Origin: Butyrivibrio sp. | Lineage (GTDB): Bacteria > Bacillota > Clostridia > Lachnospirales > Lachnospiraceae | Assembly (NCBI GenBank): GCA_017446685.1 | Contig: JAFSQI010000135.1 | Location: 1 to 64,000 of the forward strand | Reading direction: 5' to 3' | DNA length: 64,000 nucleotides | Shown here: positions 45,983 to 55,831 of the stretch, piece after piece | How positions within the stretch are numbered: position 1 is the first letter of the stretch | Layout: every line of letters starts with the position of its first letter | The notes under the pieces: model-generated | What the model saw: the letters and a program-made list of their open reading frames with translations, nothing else | Databases searched by the model: none | What the model was told of the DNA's origin: nothing | Translations under genes and position numbers: made by a program

Positions 45983-46831
45983 TCAATTAACATCCACAAG
46001 CACAGCTGTTACATTATCCCTGCCGCCTGCTTTCAGAGCGGCATCTACAAGCTCGCCGGCTGTCATGAATGCATTTTTTGTATCGGAGTTTAGAAGTATA
46101 TTTTTTATCATATTGTCAGAAAGAGGATCGGTAAGTCCGTCAGAGCATACCAAAAAGCGATCTCCTTTTTCTAATAAAAGAGGTCCTGTAAAATATGGCT
46201 CAGGTTTTATCTCAGGTCTCGTAATACCTATATACTGCGTTATAATGTGCCACTTATTACTGTTTTTAGCGTCCAGTGCAGACATTTCTCCTCTGTCAAT
46301 AAGAAGCTGAGCCTTGGAATGATCGTGAGAAAGCTGACAAAGCTTACCATTTCTAAACAAATAACATCTGCTGTCTCCAAGATTTGCGCTAATTACGTTA
46401 TCACCATAAAAAAACAAAGCTGCAACGGTTGCCCCCATAACATTCCCGGATTTGTTTATTTCATCGCATACTTTTTCATTTAACTTCAGTAAAGCCGTTT
46501 TAATGCTGCTACTATCTACAAGACTGTCTTTCAGACTTAACTGCTCTGCACAGATTAAAGATGCCACTTCTCCATTATCAGCTCCTCCAACACCGTCAAA
46601 AACAGCCACAACTGTAGAATTATGTACTAAATCTACAATTTCATCATTTACATCATCTTCACCCACTACTACCGTATTCTCATCCGCTTCTGCAATTTCA
46701 TTTACTATTTCACATTCATCATGTGCCAAAGCCCTATCTGTCTTGTAATTTCCAAACAACAAGTAATTATCTTCATTATTTTCACGAAAATTACCCACAT
46801 CAGTTATTGCAGCCCCACTAAGCTTCAGCAT
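45983..46831 (-). CDS. PP2C-family Ser/Thr protein phosphatase
   Basis: A 282-residue PPM phosphatase. The metal-binding aspartates lie in VFDGVGGADNGEVAS, SDGLTDPLSD and GGRDNVTAVLVD, with GDSRCYLF between. An insertion near residues 40-70 is acidic and atypical. It is the last gene of the minus-strand Tad operon, directly after an FHA gene, which suggests that it removes phosphate from a target recognised by the FHA domains. GGGGGAAG precedes the ATG. No partner Ser/Thr kinase is encoded in the window. Confidence 0.92.
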   Translation of the reverse strand: MLKLSGAAITDVGNFRENNEDNYLLFGNYKTDRALAHDECEIVNEIAEADENTVVVGEDDVNDEIVDLVHNSTVVAVFDGVGGADNGEVASLICAEQLSLKDSLVDSSSIKTALLKLNEKVCDEINKSGNVMGATVAALFFYGDNVISANLGDSRCYLFRNGKLCQLSHDHSKAQLLIDRGEMSALDAKNSNKWHIITQYIGITRPEIKPEPYFTGPLLLEKGDRFLVCSDGLTDPLSDNMIKNILLNSDTKNAFMTAGELVDAALKAGGRDNVTAVLVDVN

Positions 46832-46847
46832 ACTTCCCCCAAAATTT

Positions 46848-48218
46848 TTAATAATTAAAAATCAATACTTCTTTACTAAGTCTGATTTGTGCACCATCCT
46901 CAAGCTTCACACGTACATTTGGAGAAATCACTTTTCCATTTATATATGTGTGGTTAGAGGAATTCTGATCTGTAATATAAAATTGTCCGTCGATTTCTTC
47001 TATTAATGCATGAGATCTGGAAACCTGTGAATTATCAATTATGCAATCTGCTCCCTGCCCTCGCCCGATCATATAAGGAACTTTGTTGATCATAAATGTT
47101 GTACCTTCACTGATCCGATACAGCTTCGCAAATATCTCGGTATGAACTGAATCAACTACTGTATGCTCGACCTCATCATCAGGAATTTCAACATCAAGAA
47201 TAGGATTATTCTGTTTTTGGACATTCACAACAGGATTTTCCGGAGCAGATGACTGTTTTTTTCCAAATCCCGGTATGGCAAATGACAATTTCTTTTTATT
47301 TTCCTGCTTTAAAGAACTCTCCTTACTTGCGTTTACTAACGGCGCTTCATTTTCTTCAGATATTTTATTTTCACCTGTAATGACCGGATCTTCTTTTCCT
47401 GGTATGCTAAATCCAAAACTTCCTGCCTTTTGTTTAGGCTGCTTATTAGAGATTCCTGGTATTTCTATTCCGTGGATATTTATCCCTTTGCTCTTGCCCT
47501 TCTTTTTGTCTTCCTCATTTTTTCCTTGAATATCTGCAGATTCTTCATGTTCAGACAGATGATTGTCATCATCTTTTTCTTTGAACTTATTTTCATAATT
47601 CACATGTTCAGGATGAACACTTTCTTTTTCATGCTTATCCCCATCAACAGAAATCAATTCATCAATCAAGTTCAGGCTTTTTTGCAAATCCTTTAAACCA
47701 GAAATACTATCTACATTTCCGTCATCTATTTCATGAACAATATTCTTTACGGCCTGCTCAAGTTCTATATCTCTTGCATCAAACTTGAGTTTTCTGAATA
47801 AACCGGCAATATACTGCATTGAGTTCTGAGCCTGGTATACTTCATCATGAACCGGCAGATAAATCAGCCTGAGACTTTCTGAAATTCGATTATAATATAC
47901 ATGCTCTTCATCCAGTACAATATTATCAAGATCAAGCATATAGTCTTCAGCTTCATTATAAGCATTGATAAAACCTGACAAAATACTTATAAGACGTTTT
48001 CTTGTTATTATAGAAGTAACAAGTGATTCTAACGTCTTAAGCCCAGTAATATCATACTGAAGACATACATCACAGTCTTTATGCACAACAGAAAACGGAA
48101 TCAAAAAAGGGATTTCATTTGCTCCAAACATCTGACATGCAAAATCATCTAAATTATCTTCAACTGTCTTTAATGAGAAAAAAATATTGTTTCCATGCTT
48201 TTCTGTCGCGAATTCCAT
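46848..48218 (-). CDS. DUF6382-FHA domain protein
   Basis: A 456-residue cytosolic protein: an N-terminal globular domain of the DUF6382 type (about 1-165), a long charged and Pro/Lys-rich linker (about 170-360) containing three similar short IPG motifs (HGIEIPGISNKQ, FGFSIPGKED, LSFAIPGFGKK), and a C-terminal FHA domain (about 370-456) with GRGQGADC, SQVSRSHA and SSNHTYING. FHA domains bind phosphothreonine peptides. This pairing is common beside clostridial Tad loci, where its exact job is unknown. AAGGGGG precedes the ATG. Confidence 0.88.
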   Translation of the reverse strand: MEFATEKHGNNIFFSLKTVEDNLDDFACQMFGANEIPFLIPFSVVHKDCDVCLQYDITGLKTLESLVTSIITRKRLISILSGFINAYNEAEDYMLDLDNIVLDEEHVYYNRISESLRLIYLPVHDEVYQAQNSMQYIAGLFRKLKFDARDIELEQAVKNIVHEIDDGNVDSISGLKDLQKSLNLIDELISVDGDKHEKESVHPEHVNYENKFKEKDDDNHLSEHEESADIQGKNEEDKKKGKSKGINIHGIEIPGISNKQPKQKAGSFGFSIPGKEDPVITGENKISEENEAPLVNASKESSLKQENKKKLSFAIPGFGKKQSSAPENPVVNVQKQNNPILDVEIPDDEVEHTVVDSVHTEIFAKLYRISEGTTFMINKVPYMIGRGQGADCIIDNSQVSRSHALIEEIDGQFYITDQNSSNHTYINGKVISPNVRVKLEDGAQIRLSKEVLIFNY

Positions 48219-48303
48219 TACTACCCCCTTGTCTTACAAAAAAAGCCACTTTAATTATAAAATGTTGCTTTATTCCGGAATATCTATTACCGCTCTTATT
48301 TAA

Positions 48304-49614
48304 TCAGTCAACATCATAAAGATCAATCATTATCCAATATGATTCCTCTTTTTGTACAAAAGCCACTCCCTTTTCATCAAATGCCTTTGCATCAGTAAAA
48401 TTGTCATCTATACAGATGTTTCCGTTTATATCAATATATTTCCAATATCCGTCCTTGTCCTTTACCGGAGCAAAGCCTGCACAAAAGGATTTCGCATCCT
48501 CATATACAAAATCTGTCAGTTCCACTCCGTCTCTGCCAACAAATCCCCACTTGCCGTTTTTTAAGGCAGCAGCAGCTTCCTTAGATGCAAATGGTCTTGC
48601 CGCTTCATAAATTTCATCTGATACAGCTTCTCCATCCCTATTTACAAGCTGATAACCACTTCCATTTTTAACCCACATAACACTTCCTCTTGTTGCTACA
48701 TGGTTATCATCCATTACCACATCATCAAATATAAACTCAGTTGTGGGCTTAAAATCAGATCCTATAATTGCCCACTTTTCTCCCTTTTTTACTGCACCAA
48801 AATTGTTTACTAAAGCTGTAGCATTATCAAACTCCATCTCAGTAGCATTACTGCAGTCACTCTTAATGTAACCGTATTTTCCGTTTTCATCCCCGGCTAG
48901 AATATATCCGCCTGCCAATACTCCAAGATACTTTGCCCTGAAATCAGGAACAAGAATGCGCTGTCCTTTTTTATTAACATAGCAGACCCCTGCATCATCT
49001 AAAAGAACCGGAGTTCCCTTTATTTCTGCCTCATACGGTCCTGCCCAGTCATAATTCAGATTGACCTTCAGCTCATCATTATAGTTTGTGGAAGCATATT
49101 TTAATGTTCCTGCCTGGCATGCCGCGTATCCGTGATAAAAATCCCCAACCCACTGATATGTGTTGAATTTGGTTGAATAACTTCCTTTTAAGGAATTATA
49201 TCTGTCTATAATCATCTCATTTTCTGGAAACTTTTCCATCAAAACATGAAGATATGCCAAAGCATCAGAATACTTTTTCTTGTCAACATAATAATCCATG
49301 AGCTTATTAAAGATTCCTTCATCGGCATCATATTTTTCTATGATTTCTTTGCCGGTATCTTCAAACTGCTGATATTCTCCCAGCTCATAATAGTCATTTG
49401 CTGTTGCCACAAGAGCATCATAATTATCAGAAGAAAATCCAAGTACAGTGGCATAATCTTCAATTGCAGCAATAAACATCCCCTTATCTTCATGTTTTTT
49501 TGCATTCTCGGAACTTTTTGCATATGCACTTGCCTTATCGGTTATTCCTGTTAAAGTCATATACCAGGATGCTGCAAGTAGAAAAACAAGTAAGATAATA
49601 ACATTTCTTTTCAC
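48304..49614 (-). CDS. WG-repeat protein with TPR-like N-terminus
   Basis: A 436-residue protein with an N-terminal signal or anchor helix (VKRNVIILLVFLLAASWYM), TPR-like helical repeats (about 40-130) and then WG-type beta repeats (GKYGYIKSD, EKWAIIGSD, GKWGFVGRDG, GYWKYIDING). WG repeats form protein-binding propeller-like surfaces outside the cell. The start is a GTG at 49614, seven bases from GGGAG; the frame upstream to 49641 overlaps that site. It lies in the Tad operon between the prepilin peptidase and FHA genes. A pilus-assembly or surface role is inference. Confidence 0.8.
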   Translation of the reverse strand: MKRNVIILLVFLLAASWYMTLTGITDKASAYAKSSENAKKHEDKGMFIAAIEDYATVLGFSSDNYDALVATANDYYELGEYQQFEDTGKEIIEKYDADEGIFNKLMDYYVDKKKYSDALAYLHVLMEKFPENEMIIDRYNSLKGSYSTKFNTYQWVGDFYHGYAACQAGTLKYASTNYNDELKVNLNYDWAGPYEAEIKGTPVLLDDAGVCYVNKKGQRILVPDFRAKYLGVLAGGYILAGDENGKYGYIKSDCSNATEMEFDNATALVNNFGAVKKGEKWAIIGSDFKPTTEFIFDDVVMDDNHVATRGSVMWVKNGSGYQLVNRDGEAVSDEIYEAARPFASKEAAAALKNGKWGFVGRDGVELTDFVYEDAKSFCAGFAPVKDKDGYWKYIDINGNICIDDNFTDAKAFDEKGVAFVQKEESYWIMIDLYDVD

Positions 49615-49683
49615 ATCAATTCTCCCTTTTACATGTATCATTGTCTACGAAATGCACGATTATGTCTTGGCTTTACCCATTTC

Positions 49684-49710
49684 GTTACTGCTCAGTTCCT
49701 GACCGGTAAC
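49684..49710. repeat. 27-bp palindrome copy 3
   Basis: GTTACTG, 13 bases (CTCAGTTCCTGAC), CGGTAAC. It lies directly downstream of the prepilin-peptidase stop and upstream of the WG gene; CGAAATG and CATTTCG form a further dyad just before it. One arm position differs (CGG for CAG). Confidence 0.85.
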
Positions 49711-49717
49711 TTTCGTT

Positions 49718-50395
49718 TCAAATTCCAAGAATTACCATAAGCCCCATTGCAATTGCCAAAAAAGGAACAAAAGGCATATAGGATTTCATTGTCATTTTCT
49801 TTCTAAGCATCTGCACTACCGAAAATACCGCTGCAACAATAAAAGCAGTCATAAGAAGCAAATAGCTGCTTCTAAATCCAAGTACACCACCTACAATAGC
49901 AAGGAGCTTAACATCTCCTGCTCCTACTCCGCCATGAGAAATAAGATAGCTAAGGAACATTGGTATAAACATAACCGCCACTCCCAAAAGCGGTGATGCA
50001 ATACTTCCGGCAAAAAAATTCCCCGAAACAAAATCTGCTGCCAGTTTTATCAAAGTCCATATAACTGCAACAATTAAGAATCTTTTTAAAAATGAATTAG
50101 GAACAATTTCCTTTTTAAAATCTATCCATCCCAGAAAAGAAAGTACATTCATCATAAGAATCTTTGATAAAACATCAAATAAGCCGCTCCCGTAGCATTT
50201 TCCAAGGAATCCTCCCAGTCCTGAAGCCAAAAGAGCAAGAATAAATATAATACTTTTTTTCTTTGTAAAATAATAATCTCTAATTCCGATAGCTGCCGCT
50301 TTTCTTCCCTGAAACTGCGAAAGAAACATTAGATTAATCACAGATGCAGCCACGGAAATTATTAAACCTGAAACAATATAAATTAATACGCTCAT
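49718..50395 (-). CDS. tadV: A24 prepilin peptidase (TadV/CpaA-like)
   Basis: A 225-residue membrane aspartyl protease with about six helices. The two catalytic aspartates are in GWIDFKKE (D92) and GAGDVKLL (D161), the latter being the GxGD motif of the family. It lacks the N-terminal methylase part, as TadV-type enzymes do. It should cleave the Flp pilin and the TadE-like pseudopilins of this operon. The start is taken at the ATG at 50395, four bases after the preceding stop; upstream codons belong to the neighbouring gene. Confidence 0.9.
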   Translation of the reverse strand: MSVLIYIVSGLIISVAASVINLMFLSQFQGRKAAAIGIRDYYFTKKKSIIFILALLASGLGGFLGKCYGSGLFDVLSKILMMNVLSFLGWIDFKKEIVPNSFLKRFLIVAVIWTLIKLAADFVSGNFFAGSIASPLLGVAVMFIPMFLSYLISHGGVGAGDVKLLAIVGGVLGFRSSYLLLMTAFIVAAVFSVVQMLRKKMTMKSYMPFVPFLAIAMGLMVILGI

Positions 50396-50399
50396 ATAA

Positions 50400-51188
50400 T
50401 TACCATAATCCTGTCGATGCCCGAAGTGTAATCTCATAAGTGTTCACATCAAAAAATGGCATGTGATACTTTATGTCATAGCTCATTACCAGATTCAGAT
50501 CCTTGCTGCCATCGGAATAAAAGCTTGAGTCCCAGCAGGAAATTCCATCTATTCCTTCCACAACTCCCATATTTTCCAAAAGCCTGTCAGCATTTCCTCC
50601 CGGCACAAGGGTATTTACATGAAGTGCAACTCTGTTCTTAACAACTGCGCCTGATAACAGTGCGGCACTCTTTTGCGTAGCCAGATCTTTAATAAGACTT
50701 ATCCCATCTTCCATTCCGCTTTCCTGCAAATAAGAAATGTAGCTGTCAACTGTTTCCTGAGCTTTTTGAGTTTTTGTCGCGGCATTCTGAAAATTGTTAT
50801 ATACATTTACTGCATTTCCATAAGCCTCTGTAGGTCTGCTGTTTTTAAATGCACCTATGCTCCCAAATAATTCCTGATAGGAAGATACCGCATCTGAAAC
50901 AGAAACTATGGCACCTTTGGTATTTTTTTTCATAGTTGCTGAATTGGTGGCATTTTTGGTGATATTGTCCTCAAGTCCCGCTTTAGCAATAATATAGGAA
51001 TACTGTGAAATCTCCTTGGCAGTCTGATTAAGAGCAAATTGCAAAACAGACTGTATTATTACAAGCTTCATTATATTTATCATAAATACAAAAAAGACCA
51101 GGAACATACTGAGGAAAATAATCGTATCAACAGAAAGTGATCCTCTTTCATTTCTATAATTTTTGTACATTTTTCTGACTAAAAACAT
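50400..51188 (-). CDS. TadE-like minor pilin protein
   Basis: A 262-residue protein with a short basic N-terminus, then ERGSLSVDTIIFLSMFLVFFVFMI, which looks like a class III prepilin signal: cleavage after glycine and an acidic residue (Asp instead of the usual Glu) at +5, followed by one membrane helix. The rest is extracytoplasmic. It lies between the prepilin peptidase and the DUF5702 gene. It probably serves as a minor pseudopilin or assembly factor of the Tad pilus. Confidence 0.75.
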   Translation of the reverse strand: MFLVRKMYKNYRNERGSLSVDTIIFLSMFLVFFVFMINIMKLVIIQSVLQFALNQTAKEISQYSYIIAKAGLEDNITKNATNSATMKKNTKGAIVSVSDAVSSYQELFGSIGAFKNSRPTEAYGNAVNVYNNFQNAATKTQKAQETVDSYISYLQESGMEDGISLIKDLATQKSAALLSGAVVKNRVALHVNTLVPGGNADRLLENMGVVEGIDGISCWDSSFYSDGSKDLNLVMSYDIKYHMPFFDVNTYEITLRASTGLW

Positions 51189-51191
51189 ATT

Positions 51192-53867
51192 TTAGTATCC
51201 CTGCGCACTATTATACTTAATTGTGATTTTGCCCTTCTCATCTGTAGGACTTTTTTGTCCAACATATTCTGCAGCATTGCGCAAAAAATATGTTGTTAAA
51301 TCCACTGAACTGTTCATCCTGACCATGGTAAACTCATCCATAATTGAATTTCCATCTATCCCGGTAACACTCTCTGTCATATTAAGCTGTATGCAGTCGG
51401 CAGTTCTAAGGAGCTTATTTTCAGAAAGTGCACCATCGCCAAGCATCGTTGCAAACAAAAACAGCCAGGTATAATCTGAATAATCAAGTTTAGGCAGTGA
51501 AGTATTTTTCCTTTTATCATAATCGCCACCTATAGGAGTAAAGGGATAACAGCACCATGTATCCTGCGTATGCATTAAAACAACCTTTTCGCCCTTTGCT
51601 ACTAGATAATTTATGTCAGTGGCAGTTTCAGCAAGACTACATGCCAAAATAATGGCACTTGTAATCAGAGGGATTGATAATGGAAAAATCGCTCCAAGCC
51701 CTGAAGCCACTGTTTCTGCCTCATGCCTTAGTCTTGAATTTGTAAATGCACTTATAGTATTAAGAGCAAATCTGATAGTAAAAATAGTTACTTCGTTATA
51801 AGTAACGTCTCTGATAGGAGTCTTATCGCCCCAAAGAATATACTCTGCTTCTCCCTGGTAAAGATAATTATTCTTCATATCTTTGCCCTTTAAAGAAACA
51901 GCTTCATCATCTCCAAGACCACTCGTTCTGTCAGATAGCATTTCCATTACATAGGTAGCTTCATAAGCACTTTCGTAAACACTTCTGACACCGCCGTTTA
52001 TAATTCCCAATGCTCCTGCAGACAAGTTTTTCTGAATATCTCCTGTACCATCAAGCATTTTTTCTCCTGCATCTTTGGCTTTTTTCTTATCTTGTGCAGG
52101 ATCAGAAACACTTGCCAGATCTCCTTTTCCTGAATCATTACCGGTATTAACAGATGTCGAGGCCACATTCTCATGATTAGAAGGAATATCCTTATCGGCT
52201 ATACTTTCTTTTAGTCTTTGATTCAGTGCCTTTTCAGCATTTTTCTTTTCTTCCTCCTGTTTTTGTTGCTGTTCCTGAATCTTCTTACAATTATCTTTAG
52301 CCTTTGATTCGTCTACCTTTTTTTCTACCTCCCTGCAAAAGTCCCCATCCATCTTTTGATAAAACTTATCATTTTTTACGTCATAAAGCTTTTTACCTGC
52401 TACAGATGAAAAATCCGTATAATTAAACGTATTATTTATGCTGTTACAGGCACTATTGTAATCATCCTTTGTTTCTACTGTAAAAGAATTAGCTTTGCTT
52501 GAAATAGTTCCCCAGTTATTGTTTTTCTTATGAGCAGGATAAGAAATATCACAAAATTTCATATTATCCATGCACTTTAACATGTCATCCATATAATTTT
52601 TTGAGCTTTCCAGCTCATTTTTCAATGTATCCAGACTACTTTCTGAGCCCTTTAAATCGTTAAATAGTTCTTTCCATCTATCTCTAAGTTCGTTCATCTG
52701 TGCCTTATTATCAGCATTATGAACTGATTCTATAGCTTCTCCCCACTCATCGTATTCGTCTTGTGCTGACTTAATCTTATCCTTTATTTCTCTACATTTT
52801 TTTTCACTGTACTCAAATAATTCTTTTAAATTTTGAGTTTCTGTATAATAATCAGAACATTTTTGGGCATCTTTTTCATAATCATCAAGGCTTTCATATA
52901 AACCATCCTTAGCATATTCCGCTTTTTCACAGGCTGCATCATAATCTTCTTTTAGCTGAGCCATTTCTTCATATTCAGGAGTCCCTTCTTCAAGATCAGC
53001 GGTAAAATCAGTATCTATCACATAAAATTTCGCATCACGAAAGCTATTGATATAATCAAAATTATATGGATTTGAATCTATTTTTTCTGCAATTTTAACG
53101 GCTGCCTTTGCAGCAGATACCGAATCCTCAAATGAAGCTTCTCCCGGTGCATTATGAGCTTCGATTCCCCTCCTTGCAACATAATAGCCAGTAAGCTTTT
53201 TAAACTTATTATGCATGTCATCCTGCCAGCTTCCGGTAATGTAACTGTCTTTATATTTACTCGGATACGAAGGATCAACATAACCATCCTTTAATTTTTC
53301 ATGAAGATCATTTAATAAATCCTGTATATCAGCAACTTCATCCTCAAAATCAAGCTGCTTCTTTATGCACTCTGTCTGTGACTTCACATCTTCAAAGCCT
53401 TTAAGACTCTCTAATATACCCGAATTAAGAAGTATTACAGGAGCCCTGTATTTCATAAACTGCAGCATTTCAGACTCCATCACATAGGGACGCCAAATCT
53501 CAGTCTGATCTACTGTTGACAACACTGTATCATTATCCTTCATTTTAACAAAGGAGCCACCACCTACAGAAAATCCCAGATATGTACTAGCGGACTCAGA
53601 ACTAAGCGTATTTGAAAAATAAGCTTTTCCTTTACTATTTATATCAACTTTACTGTCTAAAGATATCAGTCCATAATAATCCAATAATTTTTCATCATAA
53701 TGAGCCAGTGCCCCGCCCATAGCAAGTTCACCGGCATCATTTATAGTATTTTTTGCTCCAAGTATAATCGTCCCATCAATAAGTACTGCTGTAAGAACAA
53801 ACATTGGGAGCAATATAAGTATTAGAAATACAGAGATGGTTCCCTGCATTTTTTTCGAAAAATGCAT
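51192..53867 (-). CDS. DUF5702 protein, large TadG-like pilus-associated protein
   Basis: An 891-residue protein with an N-terminal helix (MQGTISVFLILILLPMFVL) and a large extracytoplasmic part. GAKNTINDAGELAMGGALAHYDEKLLDYYGL is the family's N-terminal signature, and long charged coiled-coil stretches fill about residues 290-430 and 520-590; a second hydrophobic segment lies near residue 745. Members are encoded in clostridial Tad loci, in place of TadG. The start is put at the ATG at 53867; the frame runs upstream to a TTG at 53900, which is less credible. Function beyond pilus or envelope association is unknown. Confidence 0.8.
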   Translation of the reverse strand: MHFSKKMQGTISVFLILILLPMFVLTAVLIDGTIILGAKNTINDAGELAMGGALAHYDEKLLDYYGLISLDSKVDINSKGKAYFSNTLSSESASTYLGFSVGGGSFVKMKDNDTVLSTVDQTEIWRPYVMESEMLQFMKYRAPVILLNSGILESLKGFEDVKSQTECIKKQLDFEDEVADIQDLLNDLHEKLKDGYVDPSYPSKYKDSYITGSWQDDMHNKFKKLTGYYVARRGIEAHNAPGEASFEDSVSAAKAAVKIAEKIDSNPYNFDYINSFRDAKFYVIDTDFTADLEEGTPEYEEMAQLKEDYDAACEKAEYAKDGLYESLDDYEKDAQKCSDYYTETQNLKELFEYSEKKCREIKDKIKSAQDEYDEWGEAIESVHNADNKAQMNELRDRWKELFNDLKGSESSLDTLKNELESSKNYMDDMLKCMDNMKFCDISYPAHKKNNNWGTISSKANSFTVETKDDYNSACNSINNTFNYTDFSSVAGKKLYDVKNDKFYQKMDGDFCREVEKKVDESKAKDNCKKIQEQQQKQEEEKKNAEKALNQRLKESIADKDIPSNHENVASTSVNTGNDSGKGDLASVSDPAQDKKKAKDAGEKMLDGTGDIQKNLSAGALGIINGGVRSVYESAYEATYVMEMLSDRTSGLGDDEAVSLKGKDMKNNYLYQGEAEYILWGDKTPIRDVTYNEVTIFTIRFALNTISAFTNSRLRHEAETVASGLGAIFPLSIPLITSAIILACSLAETATDINYLVAKGEKVVLMHTQDTWCCYPFTPIGGDYDKRKNTSLPKLDYSDYTWLFLFATMLGDGALSENKLLRTADCIQLNMTESVTGIDGNSIMDEFTMVRMNSSVDLTTYFLRNAAEYVGQKSPTDEKGKITIKYNSAQGY

Positions 53868-53883
53868 CACAAACAGCCCATCC

Positions 53884-54582
53884 TTAATAATATTTGTCAA
53901 GAAATTCTGTGATTTTACCGGTTATTCCCGGAACATCAATTCCAATTTTTTCTGCAATTTTACTGATAACATCTACAGTAAGATCCACATTTCTAACAAA
54001 ACCTGCCGGATTAATAGCAACACTGCATGCTCCTCTTGAATAAGAGTACCTGGACTCAAGTCCCAAATATCTCATAATACCGGGAGTATCAATTGAATAA
54101 GAAACAGTAACAAGCACATATGTACTGATAAGGCTTCTCTTAATTGCGACAGAATAATCTGCCCCATCCGCAATCGACAAAAGCGCTGCATTTTTAATCA
54201 CATCGCCATACTCTCCGGATATTTCCTCTGCACTAACCCAGGTAGAACCAAAAATTTCATTATAGAGAGCAAAAAAATTCTCATGACTTGCCTTATAATA
54301 AGCTCTGATATTATCTGCATCATCCAAAGGCGACCCACCTGACCAATCAAAATTTATTGCTGTGGAAATCTTATCTCCAAAAGCATCATATCCGGCATAA
54401 GCGACCTCATTTGCACCATATTGAGCAGTACGCTCTATAGCATAAATAAAGGCCGCCTCCTGAAACTTAAATAACCCGACATAAATTAGAAAAACACAAG
54501 TTGCAATGACAAGAGGCAGATAAATTATTGCCTCTATCATTACAACCCCGTCTTCCTTTTCTGATAATGAATGTATGTCCAT
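53884..54582 (-). CDS. TadE-like pseudopilin
   Basis: A 232-residue protein with the best prepilin signal in the locus: EDGVVMIEAIIYLPLVIATCVF, with predicted cleavage after glycine 12 and glutamate at +5, then a single helix. This is the TadE pattern; TadE proteins are minor pseudopilins needed for Flp pilus assembly. GAGGTGAT precedes the ATG. It lies 17 bases before the DUF5702 gene and after the pilin gene. Confidence 0.85.
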   Translation of the reverse strand: MDIHSLSEKEDGVVMIEAIIYLPLVIATCVFLIYVGLFKFQEAAFIYAIERTAQYGANEVAYAGYDAFGDKISTAINFDWSGGSPLDDADNIRAYYKASHENFFALYNEIFGSTWVSAEEISGEYGDVIKNAALLSIADGADYSVAIKRSLISTYVLVTVSYSIDTPGIMRYLGLESRYSYSRGACSVAINPAGFVRNVDLTVDVISKIAEKIGIDVPGITGKITEFLDKYY

Positions 54583-54637
54583 ATCACCTCAAAAATGTCA
54601 ACCAAATTTTTAGCAAAGTAGTGTAGGTGCTTTTAAA

Positions 54638-54871
54638 TTATTCACCACCGCCATTTGTAAAATCAGTTACCTGCTGCATAACATTTGTAACAATAGCAAT
54701 AAGCTGTGTCCTGAAAATAGCCGCAACTGCAAGGACAATAACGATAATAATCATTATGGAAACAAAGTTTGTGTCTCCTCTCTCCTCTGACAAAAAACCT
54801 TCTGTCATTTTTGCAAGCTTTACCTGTGCCTCAATCATTTTTTCATCAATAAAATTTTTTACCTTTTTCAT
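54638..54871 (-). CDS. flp: Flp-type IVb pilin subunit
   Basis: A 77-residue protein with a 34-residue charged leader, ERGDTNFVSIMIIIVIVLAV as processing site and helix, and a short glycine-rich tail (FTNGGGE). This fits clostridial Flp1-type pilins, the structural subunit of the Tad pilus. The canonical Glu at +5 after glycine is not obvious, and the leader is longer than in classical Flp. AAGGAAAAAGGA precedes the ATG. It lies between tadC and the TadE-like gene. Confidence 0.82.
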   Translation of the reverse strand: MKKVKNFIDEKMIEAQVKLAKMTEGFLSEERGDTNFVSIMIIIVIVLAVAAIFRTQLIAIVTNVMQQVTDFTNGGGE

Positions 54872-54941
54872 TCCTTTTTCCTTTCTTTATATCCTCATGG
54901 CAGGAATAATTTCCTGACCAACAATTGGTATCTAAGCTTTT

Positions 54942-55820
54942 TTAAAATGATAATCCGGATACAACCGGAACCAGAATCATTGCAAGAATACCAAGAAAGA
55001 TCATTGCCGTGGGAATAAGAAGCTTTGATGCTGCCTTTTCACCCTTTTGCCTTGCTAAGCTTTGCTTTTCAGCCCAAAGCTCGTCCGACATATCCTTCAA
55101 AAATGTAGTAAGATCTGATCCTCCCTTTTCAAGCCCCTGAGAAACCATGGCAGAAAATTTTCTCATTTCCTTAAGTGCACATCTGTCTGCAAATTCCTTA
55201 TATGCCTGAAGTTCAGACATGCCATTATTCATATCATCAGTTGTTTTTCGCATCTCATCATAAATAACTCCTTCTCCGCTCTGAGATACTCTAAACCATG
55301 CATTTCTAAGCACCATTCCAGAATTTACAAGAAGCGTCAGCTTGGTAAGAACATTTGGAAACTCAAGCAAAAGAGCTTCTCTTTTGGCTTTTATCTGGTC
55401 ATCTACAGTGTCATACAAATATCTGATTATCAACCCTAAAAGGACAATACCCAAAGCAAAAAATATCCAGTCTCCCGAAAGTACAGCCAGCATCAAAACA
55501 GCCGGGAAAAGAATAAGTGCATACGACACCATACTCCCCAACAATACATACAAATAAAATGTTGCATATTTCTTTTCAGTTATTTCTTCCATTTCCTTTC
55601 GCTTTTTACTGACAAGGTTACTATGCATATCAAAATGAATGAGCTCCATGAACATAAAACCTACAGGAAACAGTTCTTTGTATTTATACTTTTTTTCATC
55701 AAGTGCACCAATAATATCCTCATACTTATCTCCTGCCTTTTGCCACAGATAAATACAAAGTGCCACAAGAAAAGTAGCGATACACATGATAATTATTTTT
55801 GCCAGGTCTGACATCAACAT
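54942..55820 (-). CDS. tadC: Tad pilus membrane platform protein TadC
   Basis: A 292-residue protein with an N-terminal helix, a type II secretion F-type domain (about 130-260; LVNSGMVLRNAWFRVSQ and MVSQGLEKGGSDL) and C-terminal helices. TadB and TadC form the inner-membrane platform on which the TadA ATPase works. GAGG lies nine bases before the ATG, and tadB ends 11 bases upstream. Confidence 0.88.
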   Translation of the reverse strand: MLMSDLAKIIIMCIATFLVALCIYLWQKAGDKYEDIIGALDEKKYKYKELFPVGFMFMELIHFDMHSNLVSKKRKEMEEITEKKYATFYLYVLLGSMVSYALILFPAVLMLAVLSGDWIFFALGIVLLGLIIRYLYDTVDDQIKAKREALLLEFPNVLTKLTLLVNSGMVLRNAWFRVSQSGEGVIYDEMRKTTDDMNNGMSELQAYKEFADRCALKEMRKFSAMVSQGLEKGGSDLTTFLKDMSDELWAEKQSLARQKGEKAASKLLIPTAMIFLGILAMILVPVVSGLSF

Positions 55821-55831
55821 CTGCGATTACC